Positions 15,542 to 25,929 of a stretch of 51,571 nucleotides of DNA are shown here, piece after piece. The notes beneath the pieces were generated by a model. The model had not been told where the DNA came from and did not search any database. It saw only the letters and a list, made by a program, of their open reading frames with translations. The stretch covers positions 1 to 51,571 of IMG/VR virus record IMGVR_UViG_3300050821_002877; one strand, 5' to 3'. This DNA is from a virus. How positions within the stretch are numbered: position 1 is the first letter of the stretch; each line of letters begins with the position of its first letter. Made by a program: the position numbers and the translations under genes.

Positions 15542-18500
15542 TTATGGCTCCATCGCAAATCCGACAAATTGTCCGAAACCATTCGCCGTGATAACTCCTA
15601 GTGTTGCTGGCATTACTCCTCCACTTAGAGGATTAGCCGCTGTCCCTACTCTTGTTCCGAATGGACCATTATACGGTAAATATGAACTACTTGGAATAGC
15701 ATAACCACCTTCACTAGAGGCTTGAGGACTTGTTCCATTATAGTCTCCAGATGTACACATCCAGTATATACCAGGCTGGATGTTAACTGTAGCAATCGTA
15801 TTACTTTTTGTGATTGGCACACCGGTAACTGCATCTATATTATCCCAACTCCATACCTTAGTACCAGCTCCAGTATACATTCCAATCGAAACATGTGACG
15901 CTGCCGGTCCAGCAGTGTTAAATCGGAAAGAGAGATTATTAATAGTCAAAGAGAAAGGTATTCTTGAGAGCAAGCACTTTAGTTGATTTGCAGTTCCAGT
16001 AGTAAAAACTCCTAATGTAGTACTCAAACTAAATGGTGTCCCATCTCCGGAAAGCCAGACAGAAGGTTGTACAGATAAGGCACCAGCATTACCTCCTCTT
16101 ACTAGAGCAAAATAATTAGTATTATCTGAATATATCCAAGCACATTGACCAGTAGTTAATGGCAGAGCACCAGTAATATATGATGCTCCTGTTGTATAAC
16201 TCATAGTACTAACTGTCGGTGTAATTGTAACTGTTCCTGCGCCAATATCACAGGCTAAAGTTACATAATTATTAGCAAAACCAGTCGTACTTGCTTGTGG
16301 TAAAGTTACTGTTACTGCTCCGGCATTATTAAATGTCACATATCCTGCTCGGTCAGAAGCTAGAAATGTATAACTTGCTCCAACTTGAGCATTTGGTACA
16401 ACTCCTGGAGGTGCCCATGCTGGTAAAGTAGCTAATCCGCCAGATGGCGTAGAAGTAAGTACTTGCGTTACTCCATTCACTCCAGTTGGTCCCGCTATTC
16501 TAGCTGCTGCTGGTACGGCATTCTCGATGATCATATCTCCTAATGTTGTCATCGGATTAGCAAATCCGCCCCCACCTGCGCCACATGGAGAGGCTATAGT
16601 AGTAAGTATTCCCGCTATTCCTGCCTGGACACAATTACCAGAAATTAAGGCTGAATCTGTAACATTATTAGCTGTTATATTACCGCGGACAGTAAATCCA
16701 CCATCAATAACTGGCCCACCAACTCCAGCGGCATCACCAGGATATCCATATTCAAAATCAGGATTAGTATTACCTGATGTATATCCTGTTATAATATTAT
16801 TAGTAATATTCGTACATCTTGTAGAAAAATTCCTGCCCCGATAATGAATACTACCTGTCGATCCTGCACCACTATGAGAAATATACACACAGTTATCTAC
16901 AATTGGCCCAACAGAGAACATTACTGTTCCTATCTCAAGTGCCCTTACATTCTTTAGATCAAAATAACTAACATTAGCCGTAGTACAAGCACCTCCGACT
17001 ACACAGCCTTCAATATAAATATTATTAAAATGAACTAGAGCTATAGAATGTACCACTGATCCAGTAACAAATGTTGTACCATTCCATGCAGCACTACCAT
17101 CTATATTAACATCACAACCTCCACCAGGACCAGCAGTACATGGATTAGATGAACCATCAATTGTACCAGTATCACCAATATTCGCACCAATAAATGTATA
17201 ATTACTCCCTGCTCCTGTACCAGCGCCACTTACAATATTAATGGGAATACAATTACTTCGGCCACTACAATTAGCAATTAAATTAATAAAGGTAACATCA
17301 TTATTATCTCCCGAGAATCCTGCCGGAGAATCTTCTAGTGATACATCCGCCGTATTAGCAATACCTTGAATTTGAACACCTGTAAAAAGTCCTTTTCCTT
17401 CTACTGATACAACATCTAATATTCCACGAGTAATTACAGCAGTATCACTCGCATTCATGGAATGACCACTAAAAAACATCTGTGATTGTAGACCATCATA
17501 CTCTGCACTAGAAACAAGAGAAGTATAAGCAGTAGTAGCACTTCCATGTATTGTACAACCTGATGTTGGACTAGCAGCTTTCCCAGGAACAGAGCACCAT
17601 AGATTTCCCCATTGTGCAATAGATATACAGGGATATCCACCTGTATTTTGTGTACATGTTAATGATACTCCACGATTCTCTACTGATACTGATTGTGTTC
17701 CGCTTCCAATAGTTACTGGAGCATCAAAATTTACTCCAGATAGAGTTCCTATAGATGTAGTAAGTGTTAATGTTGTTGCTGATTGTACAGATTGTACAGT
17801 TGCCACAGCACCGGCAATATTTATTGTATTTGCTGTCCAATTAGTAAATGTCATTCCAGAAATCCATGTTACACAATGGGCAGAACATCCATTAATAGGC
17901 CCATCCTGAACATTCACAGTTCCACTATGAGAGCCAGTAGCAACAACCATAGGATTTATTGCTGGATCAAGATCAATAACACATGGAGTACCTGCCGCTC
18001 CTGGGCCATTACCTTGTGGTGGAGGACATTGATTTAACATAGATTGAAGTGTCGGATTAACAAATCCTGCCGAATGATATTCAGAAGGAATTGATTGATA
18101 TCCAATAGCACCATTATTATTTACAATTACAGTCCCCTGAAGTCCTGTTGGAAGACCTCCGCCACCTCCAGTGCCGATAGCTTGCCAATTTAATGGACAT
18201 GGCGCAGTTACACATCCAAATAAAGTATTTGATATTGTATTCCAATATAATGATCCCTGACCACCAAGAGCTTCATTATTATTGTATGCCCTATAAATAG
18301 TCGGCAGGGTATTTACCACTGGCGTGTTAAGAACACTACTTAGTGATGCCGTAAGACTCATACTCGCGCCAGTAATAATTAATGTCGTTTGGCTACAATT
18401 TGTTATTGTAGCATTTGGACAAATAGTAAATTTCCACTTACTTCCGGCAGGAGTAAGAACATTATTATCATCCAGAGATATAGATAAATTTCCAGAGATA

Positions 18501-18733
18501 TCAGTCATAATGGTATTTATTGGACTAGCAATAGGAACACCATTATTCAGTAATGGACTTGGATTCCCAAATGGAGAAACAATATTAACAGTAATTATGG
18601 CATTTGACCAAACTTGTCCAGATCCATCAGTCAATGATGCTGTAACTGCTGTACATGTCCCAATACACTGTCCAAAAGATATCCCTACGCTGATAATCAT
18701 GAAAAAACTACAGGCTAGAAACCTTTGCATCAT
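15542..18733 (-). CDS. Large exported tail fibre/spike protein
   Basis: This is about 1,060 aa with a Sec signal peptide (MMQRFLACSFFMIISVGISFG, then Q), a carbohydrate/Ig-like N-terminal region (SLTDGSGQVWSNAIITVNIVSP), long Gly/Thr/Asn-rich beta-structured stretches typical of parallel beta-helix spikes (about 230-680), and a C-terminal adhesin-like part (YTFLASDRAGYVTF...). GGAGAG lies just before this ATG-ATG pair; an earlier in-frame ATG has none. It ends the late unit. A signal peptide on a virion-type fibre is unusual. Confidence 0.8.
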   Translation of the reverse strand: MMQRFLACSFFMIISVGISFGQCIGTCTAVTASLTDGSGQVWSNAIITVNIVSPFGNPSPLLNNGVPIASPINTIMTDISGNLSISLDDNNVLTPAGSKWKFTICPNATITNCSQTTLIITGASMSLTASLSSVLNTPVVNTLPTIYRAYNNNEALGGQGSLYWNTISNTLFGCVTAPCPLNWQAIGTGGGGGLPTGLQGTVIVNNNGAIGYQSIPSEYHSAGFVNPTLQSMLNQCPPPQGNGPGAAGTPCVIDLDPAINPMVVATGSHSGTVNVQDGPINGCSAHCVTWISGMTFTNWTANTINIAGAVATVQSVQSATTLTLTTSIGTLSGVNFDAPVTIGSGTQSVSVENRGVSLTCTQNTGGYPCISIAQWGNLWCSVPGKAASPTSGCTIHGSATTAYTSLVSSAEYDGLQSQMFFSGHSMNASDTAVITRGILDVVSVEGKGLFTGVQIQGIANTADVSLEDSPAGFSGDNNDVTFINLIANCSGRSNCIPINIVSGAGTGAGSNYTFIGANIGDTGTIDGSSNPCTAGPGGGCDVNIDGSAAWNGTTFVTGSVVHSIALVHFNNIYIEGCVVGGACTTANVSYFDLKNVRALEIGTVMFSVGPIVDNCVYISHSGAGSTGSIHYRGRNFSTRCTNITNNIITGYTSGNTNPDFEYGYPGDAAGVGGPVIDGGFTVRGNITANNVTDSALISGNCVQAGIAGILTTIASPCGAGGGGFANPMTTLGDMIIENAVPAAARIAGPTGVNGVTQVLTSTPSGGLATLPAWAPPGVVPNAQVGASYTFLASDRAGYVTFNNAGAVTVTLPQASTTGFANNYVTLACDIGAGTVTITPTVSTMSYTTGASYITGALPLTTGQCAWIYSDNTNYFALVRGGNAGALSVQPSVWLSGDGTPFSLSTTLGVFTTGTANQLKCLLSRIPFSLTINNLSFRFNTAGPAASHVSIGMYTGAGTKVWSWDNIDAVTGVPITKSNTIATVNIQPGIYWMCTSGDYNGTSPQASSEGGYAIPSSSYLPYNGPFGTRVGTAANPLSGGVMPATLGVITANGFGQFVGFAMEP

Positions 18734-19085
18734 ACTCTCTCCAGTCAACATTCAATTCCTTTGCCATTTTTCGTTCCATCTTCGTTGCAAAGGCATGTTC
18801 TTTATTATATGGCGCTGATGGTGAATCGCCAGGTTCACTGAAGTCATTCTCCATACGATTGGCTTCATATTCGATATCAAAGTTATCTACAACCTTCTGA
18901 TCAATATTCCTATCCTTGCATAACATTACTTCTATTAGTTCATGAAAAGCCACAAGGAATTCATACTTCCAATTATTCATATTAGAAATACGAATAGAAA
19001 TATTATCTTCATTAATAAATGTCCAATCTCCAACAGTAGGATATCTTTGTTCGGAATGCGGAATTGTTTCAATAATAATTTTCAT
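18708..19085 (-). CDS. Conserved phage protein with HELIE motif, 125 aa
   Basis: The recognisable block is YPTVGDWTF...WKYEFLVAFHELIEVMLC...EPGDSPSAPYNKEHAFAT. The HELIE segment and the later H-x-x-A-T helix recall inactive or divergent zincin-like folds; a catalytic HExxH is absent. It starts in a TAATG overlap with the gene upstream and overlaps the fibre gene downstream, so it belongs to a coupled cassette. Function unknown. Confidence 0.75.
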   Translation of the reverse strand: MKIIIETIPHSEQRYPTVGDWTFINEDNISIRISNMNNWKYEFLVAFHELIEVMLCKDRNIDQKVVDNFDIEYEANRMENDFSEPGDSPSAPYNKEHAFATKMERKMAKELNVDWREYDAKVSSL

Positions 19086-19540
19086 TATGGATAATATCCC
19101 TTTACTGCTTCATATGTCCGAAAAGTTGTTGCTCCGGCGACTAATGGAACAGCCATACATCTACAAATATACTTTTCAAGTACAAAATGAAAGCCTGTAA
19201 CTGCGACAGTAGAGACATAGGCATCTAGATATAATTCAAAATGTTTAGGAACTGGAGTTAGTTGTTTTTCATTTCGCGTAGTTTGTACTAATGCAAATGT
19301 TGAACCCCAATTTCCTAATTCAAGTAATAGAAATTCCTTACTTCTAAGTATCTCACGATTAGTCCTTAATGGTTTCGGAGCATCCCATCTTCCCATTGTC
19401 CAATAACCAGGAGGAGCAATAATAGTTTTAAGTAGATTCCTATGTTTTATAGAAACTGGCTGTGGAGTATCTGGGAGATCCTGCGATAAAACTGATATAG
19501 ATGATAATATTAAAAAAGAAATAATCGTTATGATTTTCAT
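19085..19540 (-). CDS. Exported small protein with LPDTP motif, 151 aa
   Basis: It has a Sec signal peptide (MKIITIISFLILSSISVLS, then QDLPDTPQP). The mature part contains a hydrophobic segment (VSTVAVTGFHFVLEKYI) and a Cys pair (CRC). As I recall, similar QxLPDAP starts occur in exported acidobacterial proteins; this is a host hint, not proof. TAATG overlaps link it to both neighbours. It may be a periplasmic or envelope-modifying factor. Confidence 0.7.
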   Translation of the reverse strand: MKIITIISFLILSSISVLSQDLPDTPQPVSIKHRNLLKTIIAPPGYWTMGRWDAPKPLRTNREILRSKEFLLLELGNWGSTFALVQTTRNEKQLTPVPKHFELYLDAYVSTVAVTGFHFVLEKYICRCMAVPLVAGATTFRTYEAVKGYYP

Positions 19541-20430
19541 TATTTACTTATCAACCTCACGCCACCAAGCATAGCGAGAATATGTTCGATATTTGTCCCC
19601 TCATCATAATCATCCCATGTCGGGATACATATATATGGAATTGTCGGAGGAATTACTCCAAGTTGATCAAAGAACCAATTTCCACCTTGACTATCAATTA
19701 CTCGCGTTGGTCCATTACCAGGCCAGACAGATAATGAATAATCTCGTAAACCTTTAAAATCTTTTGCTGATATATTCGCAGGAATTGGCTGCCCACCATC
19801 ATTGAAACATGGATTGGCAGAACACATCTTCATTGTGGACTTAGCACTATCAGATTTTAATATCGCAAGAGAGTCTACTGGATTCGCAGAGTTATTTGAA
19901 ACATTTGGCCACGTATATCCAGAATGCCAAGAAATAATCGGAGTTGTTGGACAGGCCAATTGTACATTAACTATATTCACACCAGCAGAATTCGCTAGAT
20001 CAAATTCACAGATATATCGTTCTGGGAGATATATAGGAGAATCAAATATTCGCTGATAATCTACTGATTGTAGTGAATCAATCACTGCCTGTGTCGGATT
20101 TGGCTGTTGCTTTGCGATCCAAGGATCTAAAAGAAGGCAAAATAACATTTGTCTTTCTAGACAAGCTTCCCATAATTTTATTGTCGCATCATGAAGAAAT
20201 GGATTTACAGTTACTCCTTGTACAGTCAGACGCCAACCATCAAATCCCGCAGCTTGTGCTAGATCACATTGATTTGCAATCACGGATGGATCATTAGATA
20301 GATATCTACTCTGCCGATGGACTTGTGTTCCATTCTTCTCACCGGACCAAGAAATTTTATCAACTAATACTTTCCCATTCCATCCAGGGATATTTTTCTG
20401 AATAGATTTCTTAATATTAAGTTCTATCAT
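19540..20430 (-). CDS. TIM-barrel glycoside-hydrolase-like protein
   Basis: The C-terminal IPTWDDYDEGTNIEH resembles the WNDYGEGT motif of GH71/GH99-type and related (beta/alpha)8 hydrolases. Earlier strands (GFDGWRLTVQG, LFCLLLDPW, PIISWHSGY) fit a TIM barrel. It is 296 aa with no signal peptide. It may be a lysin or polysaccharide depolymerase, or may process a product of the adjacent ATP-grasp enzyme, whose stop it overlaps (ATGA). The assignment is motif-level only. Confidence 0.6.
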   Translation of the reverse strand: MIELNIKKSIQKNIPGWNGKVLVDKISWSGEKNGTQVHRQSRYLSNDPSVIANQCDLAQAAGFDGWRLTVQGVTVNPFLHDATIKLWEACLERQMLFCLLLDPWIAKQQPNPTQAVIDSLQSVDYQRIFDSPIYLPERYICEFDLANSAGVNIVNVQLACPTTPIISWHSGYTWPNVSNNSANPVDSLAILKSDSAKSTMKMCSANPCFNDGGQPIPANISAKDFKGLRDYSLSVWPGNGPTRVIDSQGGNWFFDQLGVIPPTIPYICIPTWDDYDEGTNIEHILAMLGGVRLISK

Positions 20431-21698
20431 TTAAGCCATCCTTGAGAGTCGAGAATCTTATATCTTTCCGTTGTTAATTTCTCAATATCAGTCCTATACT
20501 GCATACTAGGGATATGAATCTTCTTTATTTTCTCATTAACTTTTCCAAATGCTTCATATATACTTCCTCCGTTACACAATGGTACGCATACCAGACCATT
20601 AGTGCCACAGGTGACAAAATGATCATTATCATCACAACAACAATCATAGAGAAAGCAATTTTTAATAATATCATCTTCTTCCAATCCCTCTATGGGAATA
20701 TCTTCCGGATGTTTATTCCTTATTTCCGACGGATATGGAGGAATGCTAATACGAATACCAGCAGCATAAGTATTAAGGATATTAATAGTGGGATTTCCAC
20801 CCACACTAATCTCGCCGATGAAGTCACCAAGATTATCAATACAAGTATACAAAGTAGCACTAGCATCGTATCCAAAGCGTGGTGTCCATTCAAGGCCATA
20901 CAATTTTCCATCAGTTACAATAGTATTTAAGTCCACCATTCCATAAAAATTATATTCTTGAAGAAAATCTTTTAATTTCCCAAGACCTTCTCTAAAAATA
21001 TAGGGCTTGTTCTGTTGATCATATATCCAAACAAGATTCCCACTACATCCAGTATTCGGCCCCTTGCCATCATTCATAAACTTCTTCTCTTCAAGAGTTC
21101 CATTAATCAAGAAGAAGTCTTCCCCATTAAACCATCCTTCCGTTGATACTTCCGTCCCTTGAACAACTTCCTGTAAAACGAATTCTGTTCCGTGGGATGT
21201 ACTATCAAGTTTATCGAGATACAACAACATATCTTCCGCTGATTTTGAGACATAAGTACTTGCAGTATCCTGAGACTGTCCACCATTCGGTTTGAACACA
21301 AATATTTTATTAGTTTTCTTGATAAATCGTCTGGCAGCTCCAAGGTCATCAAAGGTTTCATAGAATGGGACATTAATATCACACTTTTCCATTACTTCTA
21401 TCCCGAAGGTACGGTCATCTTCGAGTTCGCTATGAAGATCACCATCGCCAATAGTAGGTGCATAAGTACTCGCCTCTTCTGCAAGTTTTGGCTTTCCTGT
21501 TAAATCAAAAAGTATTAAATCATATAATGCAAAATTTGGCCTAGCCCTTAGCGGCAGTTTTATTATGCCGCTAAGGACTATGCTATAATCATCATAGTGA
21601 GCACAGAGCCATATATCTACAGAATGACCTTCTTCTTCTAATTGAAGAGAGAACCATGATCCGAACATACTATATGTCACTATGAGGATTTTTGCCAT
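20427..21698 (-). CDS. PurD-like ATP-grasp ligase
   Basis: The order of motifs follows glycinamide ribonucleotide synthetase: N-terminal ILIVTYSMFGSWFSLQLEEEGH, DGDLHSELEDDRTFGIEVMEK, ATP-grasp FVFKPNGG and FVLQEVVQGTEVSTEGWF, then GMVDLNTIV and GLEWTPRFGYDAS in place of PurD LEFNVRFGDPE. The catalytic Asn and Glu of that last motif are replaced, so the substrate may differ from phosphoribosylamine. ATP-grasp enzymes join a carboxylate to an amine or thiol. It sits in the late unit with a glycosidase-like gene. Confidence 0.8.
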   Translation of the reverse strand: MAKILIVTYSMFGSWFSLQLEEEGHSVDIWLCAHYDDYSIVLSGIIKLPLRARPNFALYDLILFDLTGKPKLAEEASTYAPTIGDGDLHSELEDDRTFGIEVMEKCDINVPFYETFDDLGAARRFIKKTNKIFVFKPNGGQSQDTASTYVSKSAEDMLLYLDKLDSTSHGTEFVLQEVVQGTEVSTEGWFNGEDFFLINGTLEEKKFMNDGKGPNTGCSGNLVWIYDQQNKPYIFREGLGKLKDFLQEYNFYGMVDLNTIVTDGKLYGLEWTPRFGYDASATLYTCIDNLGDFIGEISVGGNPTINILNTYAAGIRISIPPYPSEIRNKHPEDIPIEGLEEDDIIKNCFLYDCCCDDNDHFVTCGTNGLVCVPLCNGGSIYEAFGKVNEKIKKIHIPSMQYRTDIEKLTTERYKILDSQGWLK

Positions 21699-21713
21699 TA
21701 CTTTTATCTAATT

Positions 21714-21911
21714 TTACAAAGGCCGCTTACTTACAACATCCGATCCTTCAGGTGAAGGTTCTACATCTTTAGTATAGGTTGTTTTTACAGTACTTGTACT
21801 AGTACCACCAATACCTTTCGGACCTTCATTATCTCCACGGCCCTTGTTATGTGAAATAGCCTTAATATCTGCCTTAGCCTCATCTGTCGTGTGAACGTGA
21901 GGAGCGACCAT
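21714..21911 (-). CDS. Small Gly/Thr-rich hypothetical protein, 65 aa
   Basis: It is low complexity and probably disordered (GPKGIGGTSTSTVKTTYTKD). An AGGAG-type site precedes the ATG. It lies between the internal-virion-type genes and the ATP-grasp cassette. Function unknown. Confidence 0.55.
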   Translation of the reverse strand: MVAPHVHTTDEAKADIKAISHNKGRGDNEGPKGIGGTSTSTVKTTYTKDVEPSPEGSDVVSKRPL

Positions 21912-21931
21912 TATTTTTCTCCTTTTCTATA

Positions 21932-23302
21932 TTATTGAACAATTAATTGCATAGCATGTCTAAGATACCATGCCTTCGTTAATCCAAGAATACTTAAAAC
22001 TCCAGTACTTAATATAGCTGCCTTTCCTAAACGCTGCTGCTGTGCGAGTTTATTTACTTCTTGTAAAATTGGATAATACCGACTCCCAAGTAAATCCTTT
22101 GCCATATCACCCTTTTGTACTAAATCTTTTTGTACATCAACCCAATTAGTTTTCTTCCCCATAGCTAAAGATTTTCCAGTAAATTTTTCAATTATAGCCC
22201 TTATTATAGTATCTTGTAAATTTTTTATAGCCTTAGGATGCTCTTCCAATTGTTTAATAACATCCCGAGCAAGACTTTGATTTTCCTTTCCACCTTTAGC
22301 TAACTTCATTATCAACTGTTCAGGTGAACTCGCTCCAGCTATTTTAGATCCAAACTTCGTAACTGCTGCATGAAGTTCTTGTGCTTCTTTTAATTTCTCA
22401 GCAGCTTCTTTGTATGTTGCTATAAGTTTAGGATCTGCTTTTCCTTTTGCCTTTATAATTAATTCAACATATTCAAGTTCATCTTTAGCATCTGATAATT
22501 TTGCTACACTATGGGAAATATTATCCTTAACAATCTTCTGAACCATCTCTCCCATCTTAAGTTCCCTAGGTGCTGTTGATACTGGAAGAATTGCAGATTT
22601 AGGATTTAATAATTGTTTAACTCCCTTAACAATCTTACTTCCACCTTCAGCAACACCTTCTACTGTTTTAGATGCCCCTTTAGCAGTTAACTCTGCTTCT
22701 TCAGGAGCCATAAAGGATAAAGGAATTTCTGATGCTTGTGATACACCACTTATAACTTTTCCTGTTCCCTGTAATTTTTTACCTTGTCCAATATCTCCAA
22801 AACCTTCTAATGCTTTTAATATTCCTTCAGGCATAGATAAGACAAAATCTGCCACCTTGGGATTTACTCCAGCGTAGAATGGTTGGCCACCAAGTTTTTT
22901 ATATATTTGTCCAGCTTTAGTCTGCCCTGTACCAAATCTTAAATCAGCGCCAAGAGCCTCTGCATATCTAGAAATAAATGCTGATATATTTCCAGGCTTT
23001 AAACTCATTTCATCAGGATTAGAAACTGAACTAATCTGTCCTATACTATCCTTTTGAGCCTGTCGTTGACTTAATTCTTGTCTATATTTATCAGGAGCAA
23101 ACTTAGCATTCCATAAGTCATGCTTTACTTCTTTAGGTAAATTAAGTTTATCAAAGTAAGATTTAAATTCTTCTGGTGTTTTTGATCCATGATATGCCTC
23201 CCATGTTGTATGCTTAATAGATTTATCCACCTGTATAGGATCAAGTATAGTCTTGATATCTATTTGTGAATTATCTATACTAGTAGGGATTTGCTGGGGC
23301 AT
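21932..23302 (-). CDS. Putative internal virion/ejection protein, 456 aa
   Basis: It is helical, Lys/Ala-rich, with a glycine-rich central stretch (GFGDIGQGKKLQGTGKVISG) and long helices. It overlaps the 549-aa gene upstream by 23 bases. Three such large helical or Gly-rich genes next to the neck/tail genes are typical of podovirus ejection proteins. No specific family is recognised. Confidence 0.55.
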   Translation of the reverse strand: MPQQIPTSIDNSQIDIKTILDPIQVDKSIKHTTWEAYHGSKTPEEFKSYFDKLNLPKEVKHDLWNAKFAPDKYRQELSQRQAQKDSIGQISSVSNPDEMSLKPGNISAFISRYAEALGADLRFGTGQTKAGQIYKKLGGQPFYAGVNPKVADFVLSMPEGILKALEGFGDIGQGKKLQGTGKVISGVSQASEIPLSFMAPEEAELTAKGASKTVEGVAEGGSKIVKGVKQLLNPKSAILPVSTAPRELKMGEMVQKIVKDNISHSVAKLSDAKDELEYVELIIKAKGKADPKLIATYKEAAEKLKEAQELHAAVTKFGSKIAGASSPEQLIMKLAKGGKENQSLARDVIKQLEEHPKAIKNLQDTIIRAIIEKFTGKSLAMGKKTNWVDVQKDLVQKGDMAKDLLGSRYYPILQEVNKLAQQQRLGKAAILSTGVLSILGLTKAWYLRHAMQLIVQ

Positions 23303-24929
23303 TTGAATCTCCAGTACTCGCTGCCTTTCCTAGTAATTTCTTCTTTCCATTTACAAATTTCTGCATTAGACTAATACTATCATCAAGAGTCTTGTTCATT
23401 ATTTCTTTATCCTGCCATAATTGTCCACGTAAGGCAAGCATATTATCATATGCAGGAATACTACGGAATCCTTGAGCAGATAAAGCCTGACGAAACTTAT
23501 TCATATATTCCGCTGATTCTTGCCATGCAGCAGTAGCTTTTTTTTCTTCTTCCGTAGAAGGAATAAAACCACCGAGTATTCTAGACTTACCATCTGGAGC
23601 AGTTACAAGACTAACTTTACCAGCTTTTAACATATTCTGATAAATTCCAGTATATTGTCTAATATCTTTAAGTCTCTCTATAACCGCTTCATCTCCAGTA
23701 ATATCTGTTTGTAGTTTATCTGCCTGTATAGGATTAAGTGCTTTAGATGTTCCAGAAATAATTTGAGCATTAGCTGGAAGACCTAATCTTGTGTGCACAT
23801 CATTAGTTGTAGTTGATGACTTTTTAGATATTTCTGATTTATTTTTAACATTCTGCTGTGCTTGTTGCGCTACTTGATTAGGAAATATCTTTTTAGAAGA
23901 ACTTTCTACAGGAACCTTTACAATATATTGTTTCGTCGGATCTTCCGGATCAGTTATAGTAAGTACACGTTCTCCTGTATGCTCTGAAGTTAAGATCCCT
24001 GGAGATATAACGTTTTTAATAACTGTAAATGTTTTACCATCTTTACTTGGAACAATTTTCTGTGCTCCTGTTACAGAGTCCGTAGATAAATCTCTTATAA
24101 CCGCACCACCTGCACCTGGTTGACTTCCTAGTGCAGCAGCATATTTAAGATCATCTTGAGATTTAAGTCTCTCAAGCTCCATTGCGTTCTGATGTTTTTG
24201 TTGTTCTAAATCTTTTTCACGTTGAGTTATTTCTTGTTGGTTAGCATCTGGAGATACCCTAGCAGCAATCATTGCTGCATGTTGTTGTACTGCTTGTGTT
24301 AACTGCTGGCGTATTGCCTGACTCTGCATTAATCTCTGAGCCATAGGATTAAGAGCAGATTTATCTCCGGCCTTCTGTTTCTCTCCATAACTCTTCCATG
24401 CATCTATTAGAGCCTTATTCTCATTCTTATTCTTACCATTTCCAAATAAATCAATATTAAAGGCTTTCTCTAATTGTTTATGGATTTTTGGATCAGCAGC
24501 AATAGTGTTAATAATTTGAGTATTAGTTTCTATCGCCTGCTTAGCCTTTGGATCATTTGGATTTTGCTGTAATAATTGTTTCGCCTCTTCTATTCCCTGC
24601 TGTGCAGACATAAGATTCTCTATAGAAGTCTGCAAGACTCTATTCTTTTTTGCCTGTATATATTCACCAGCAGATTTTATAGTACTCGCAATACCATGAA
24701 AGAGTGCTTCCTTGTCTGCCCTTTTACGTCCACTAACAGTAGAGAATTCATTTCCTGCCTGTCCATACTTAATATCCGGTGGTTTAAACTGTGGTAATGG
24801 TGTTGGCATAGCTAATGGCGCTGGTCCCATAGTAGTCATGCCACCACCAGGATTATTACCTCCCTGCTGTGGAAGACTCGCACTAGCGGCCATAGAAAGT
24901 AGATCAGGTATACTCATTCCACCGCTCAT
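23280..24929 (-). CDS. Putative internal virion protein with coiled coils, 549 aa
   Basis: The N-terminus is Gly/Pro/Met-rich (GGGMTTMGPAPLAMPTPLP), followed by long Gln/Lys/Glu-rich coiled coils (about 85-260) and a helical C-terminal half. The layout suits an ejected inner-core protein. A strong AGGGAG site precedes the ATG. Function inferred from position only. Confidence 0.55.
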   Translation of the reverse strand: MSGGMSIPDLLSMAASASLPQQGGNNPGGGMTTMGPAPLAMPTPLPQFKPPDIKYGQAGNEFSTVSGRKRADKEALFHGIASTIKSAGEYIQAKKNRVLQTSIENLMSAQQGIEEAKQLLQQNPNDPKAKQAIETNTQIINTIAADPKIHKQLEKAFNIDLFGNGKNKNENKALIDAWKSYGEKQKAGDKSALNPMAQRLMQSQAIRQQLTQAVQQHAAMIAARVSPDANQQEITQREKDLEQQKHQNAMELERLKSQDDLKYAAALGSQPGAGGAVIRDLSTDSVTGAQKIVPSKDGKTFTVIKNVISPGILTSEHTGERVLTITDPEDPTKQYIVKVPVESSSKKIFPNQVAQQAQQNVKNKSEISKKSSTTTNDVHTRLGLPANAQIISGTSKALNPIQADKLQTDITGDEAVIERLKDIRQYTGIYQNMLKAGKVSLVTAPDGKSRILGGFIPSTEEEKKATAAWQESAEYMNKFRQALSAQGFRSIPAYDNMLALRGQLWQDKEIMNKTLDDSISLMQKFVNGKKKLLGKAASTGDSNAPANPY

Positions 24930-24954
24930 AATATCTCCCTTATTACTTTAATTA

Positions 24955-25929
24955 CTATGGCAATCCATATAAGAATCCAGGAATACTACTAGTTCCAGCA
25001 GTACTAGCTCCACCTAGATCAGCAGCAGCACTTTGAGATTGTTCATTAAGCATCCATTGATCTACAAAGTTTCCTTGAGCAGTTGGATTACTTCCAAATG
25101 GAGCCATATTACTAAATCCACCTGTGCCAAATGAAGGCAGAGGACCAAAAGAATTACCCCCACCAACATTATTCCCTGGCGCCAATCCTTGTCCTAGTTG
25201 TTGCGCTCCCATTCCTACAAGTGGAAGACTAGCACCACCAGTAAATGGCGCAGCAAGAACACCTCCGGCAATTTCTAGACCACCAATAAGATCATGTATC
25301 CATCCACCACTATTAGCCTTTTCCCCATGAAGTGTCGGGAGGACTCCTTCTAATAATTGTAATTGATCTTGCTGTGCTTGCATATACATACTAGCAAGAG
25401 TTTGTTGTTCATTTAGATTTACTTGACTTTCATAATTCCCTAGTCCTAATGCTGCCGCAGAACCGAATCTTGATCCTTCCGCACCAAAGGCATTTAATAC
25501 CGATGCCTCTCCTTGATGTATAGATGGCTGCATGGCATTAAGAAATGCAGCGGCTTCTTGTGGATTAAATAATCCTTCAGAAAGAATATTATAAATGGCC
25601 TGTCCCGGACCTTTACCATACGCCTTACCTAGTTCATTAGCAAGATTACTCCAATTAGTCCCAAGATCAAATCCACTACCCATACTTGCAAGGCCGCCAC
25701 TAGTGCCACTAAATAAAGGAGCATTAGAAGATGGCGTGACTGGACTAGATGGCTGTGTTGAAAATAACTGTGGCCATCCTTGAGTATTTCCAAATGATCC
25801 AAAAGCAGGACCACTAAAAGGATTACTACTATATACTCCTCCAACATTCCCTGTCGGATTCGTATTCCCGCGAGGAGGCGGTGGAGCGTTATTCGATGTT
25901 CCAGGTAGACCAAAACTTGGAGATGACAT
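24955..25929 (-). CDS. Gly/Pro/Ser-rich virion protein with hydrophobic glycine zipper
   Basis: It is low complexity in residues 1-90, then helical, then a glycine-rich hydrophobic segment (GGLEIAGGVLAAPFTGGASL, about 215-234) that could insert into membrane during DNA ejection. It is 324 aa and linked to the upstream neck gene by a TAATG overlap. Probably the third internal virion protein. Confidence 0.55.
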   Translation of the reverse strand: MSSPSFGLPGTSNNAPPPPRGNTNPTGNVGGVYSSNPFSGPAFGSFGNTQGWPQLFSTQPSSPVTPSSNAPLFSGTSGGLASMGSGFDLGTNWSNLANELGKAYGKGPGQAIYNILSEGLFNPQEAAAFLNAMQPSIHQGEASVLNAFGAEGSRFGSAAALGLGNYESQVNLNEQQTLASMYMQAQQDQLQLLEGVLPTLHGEKANSGGWIHDLIGGLEIAGGVLAAPFTGGASLPLVGMGAQQLGQGLAPGNNVGGGNSFGPLPSFGTGGFSNMAPFGSNPTAQGNFVDQWMLNEQSQSAAADLGGASTAGTSSIPGFLYGLP

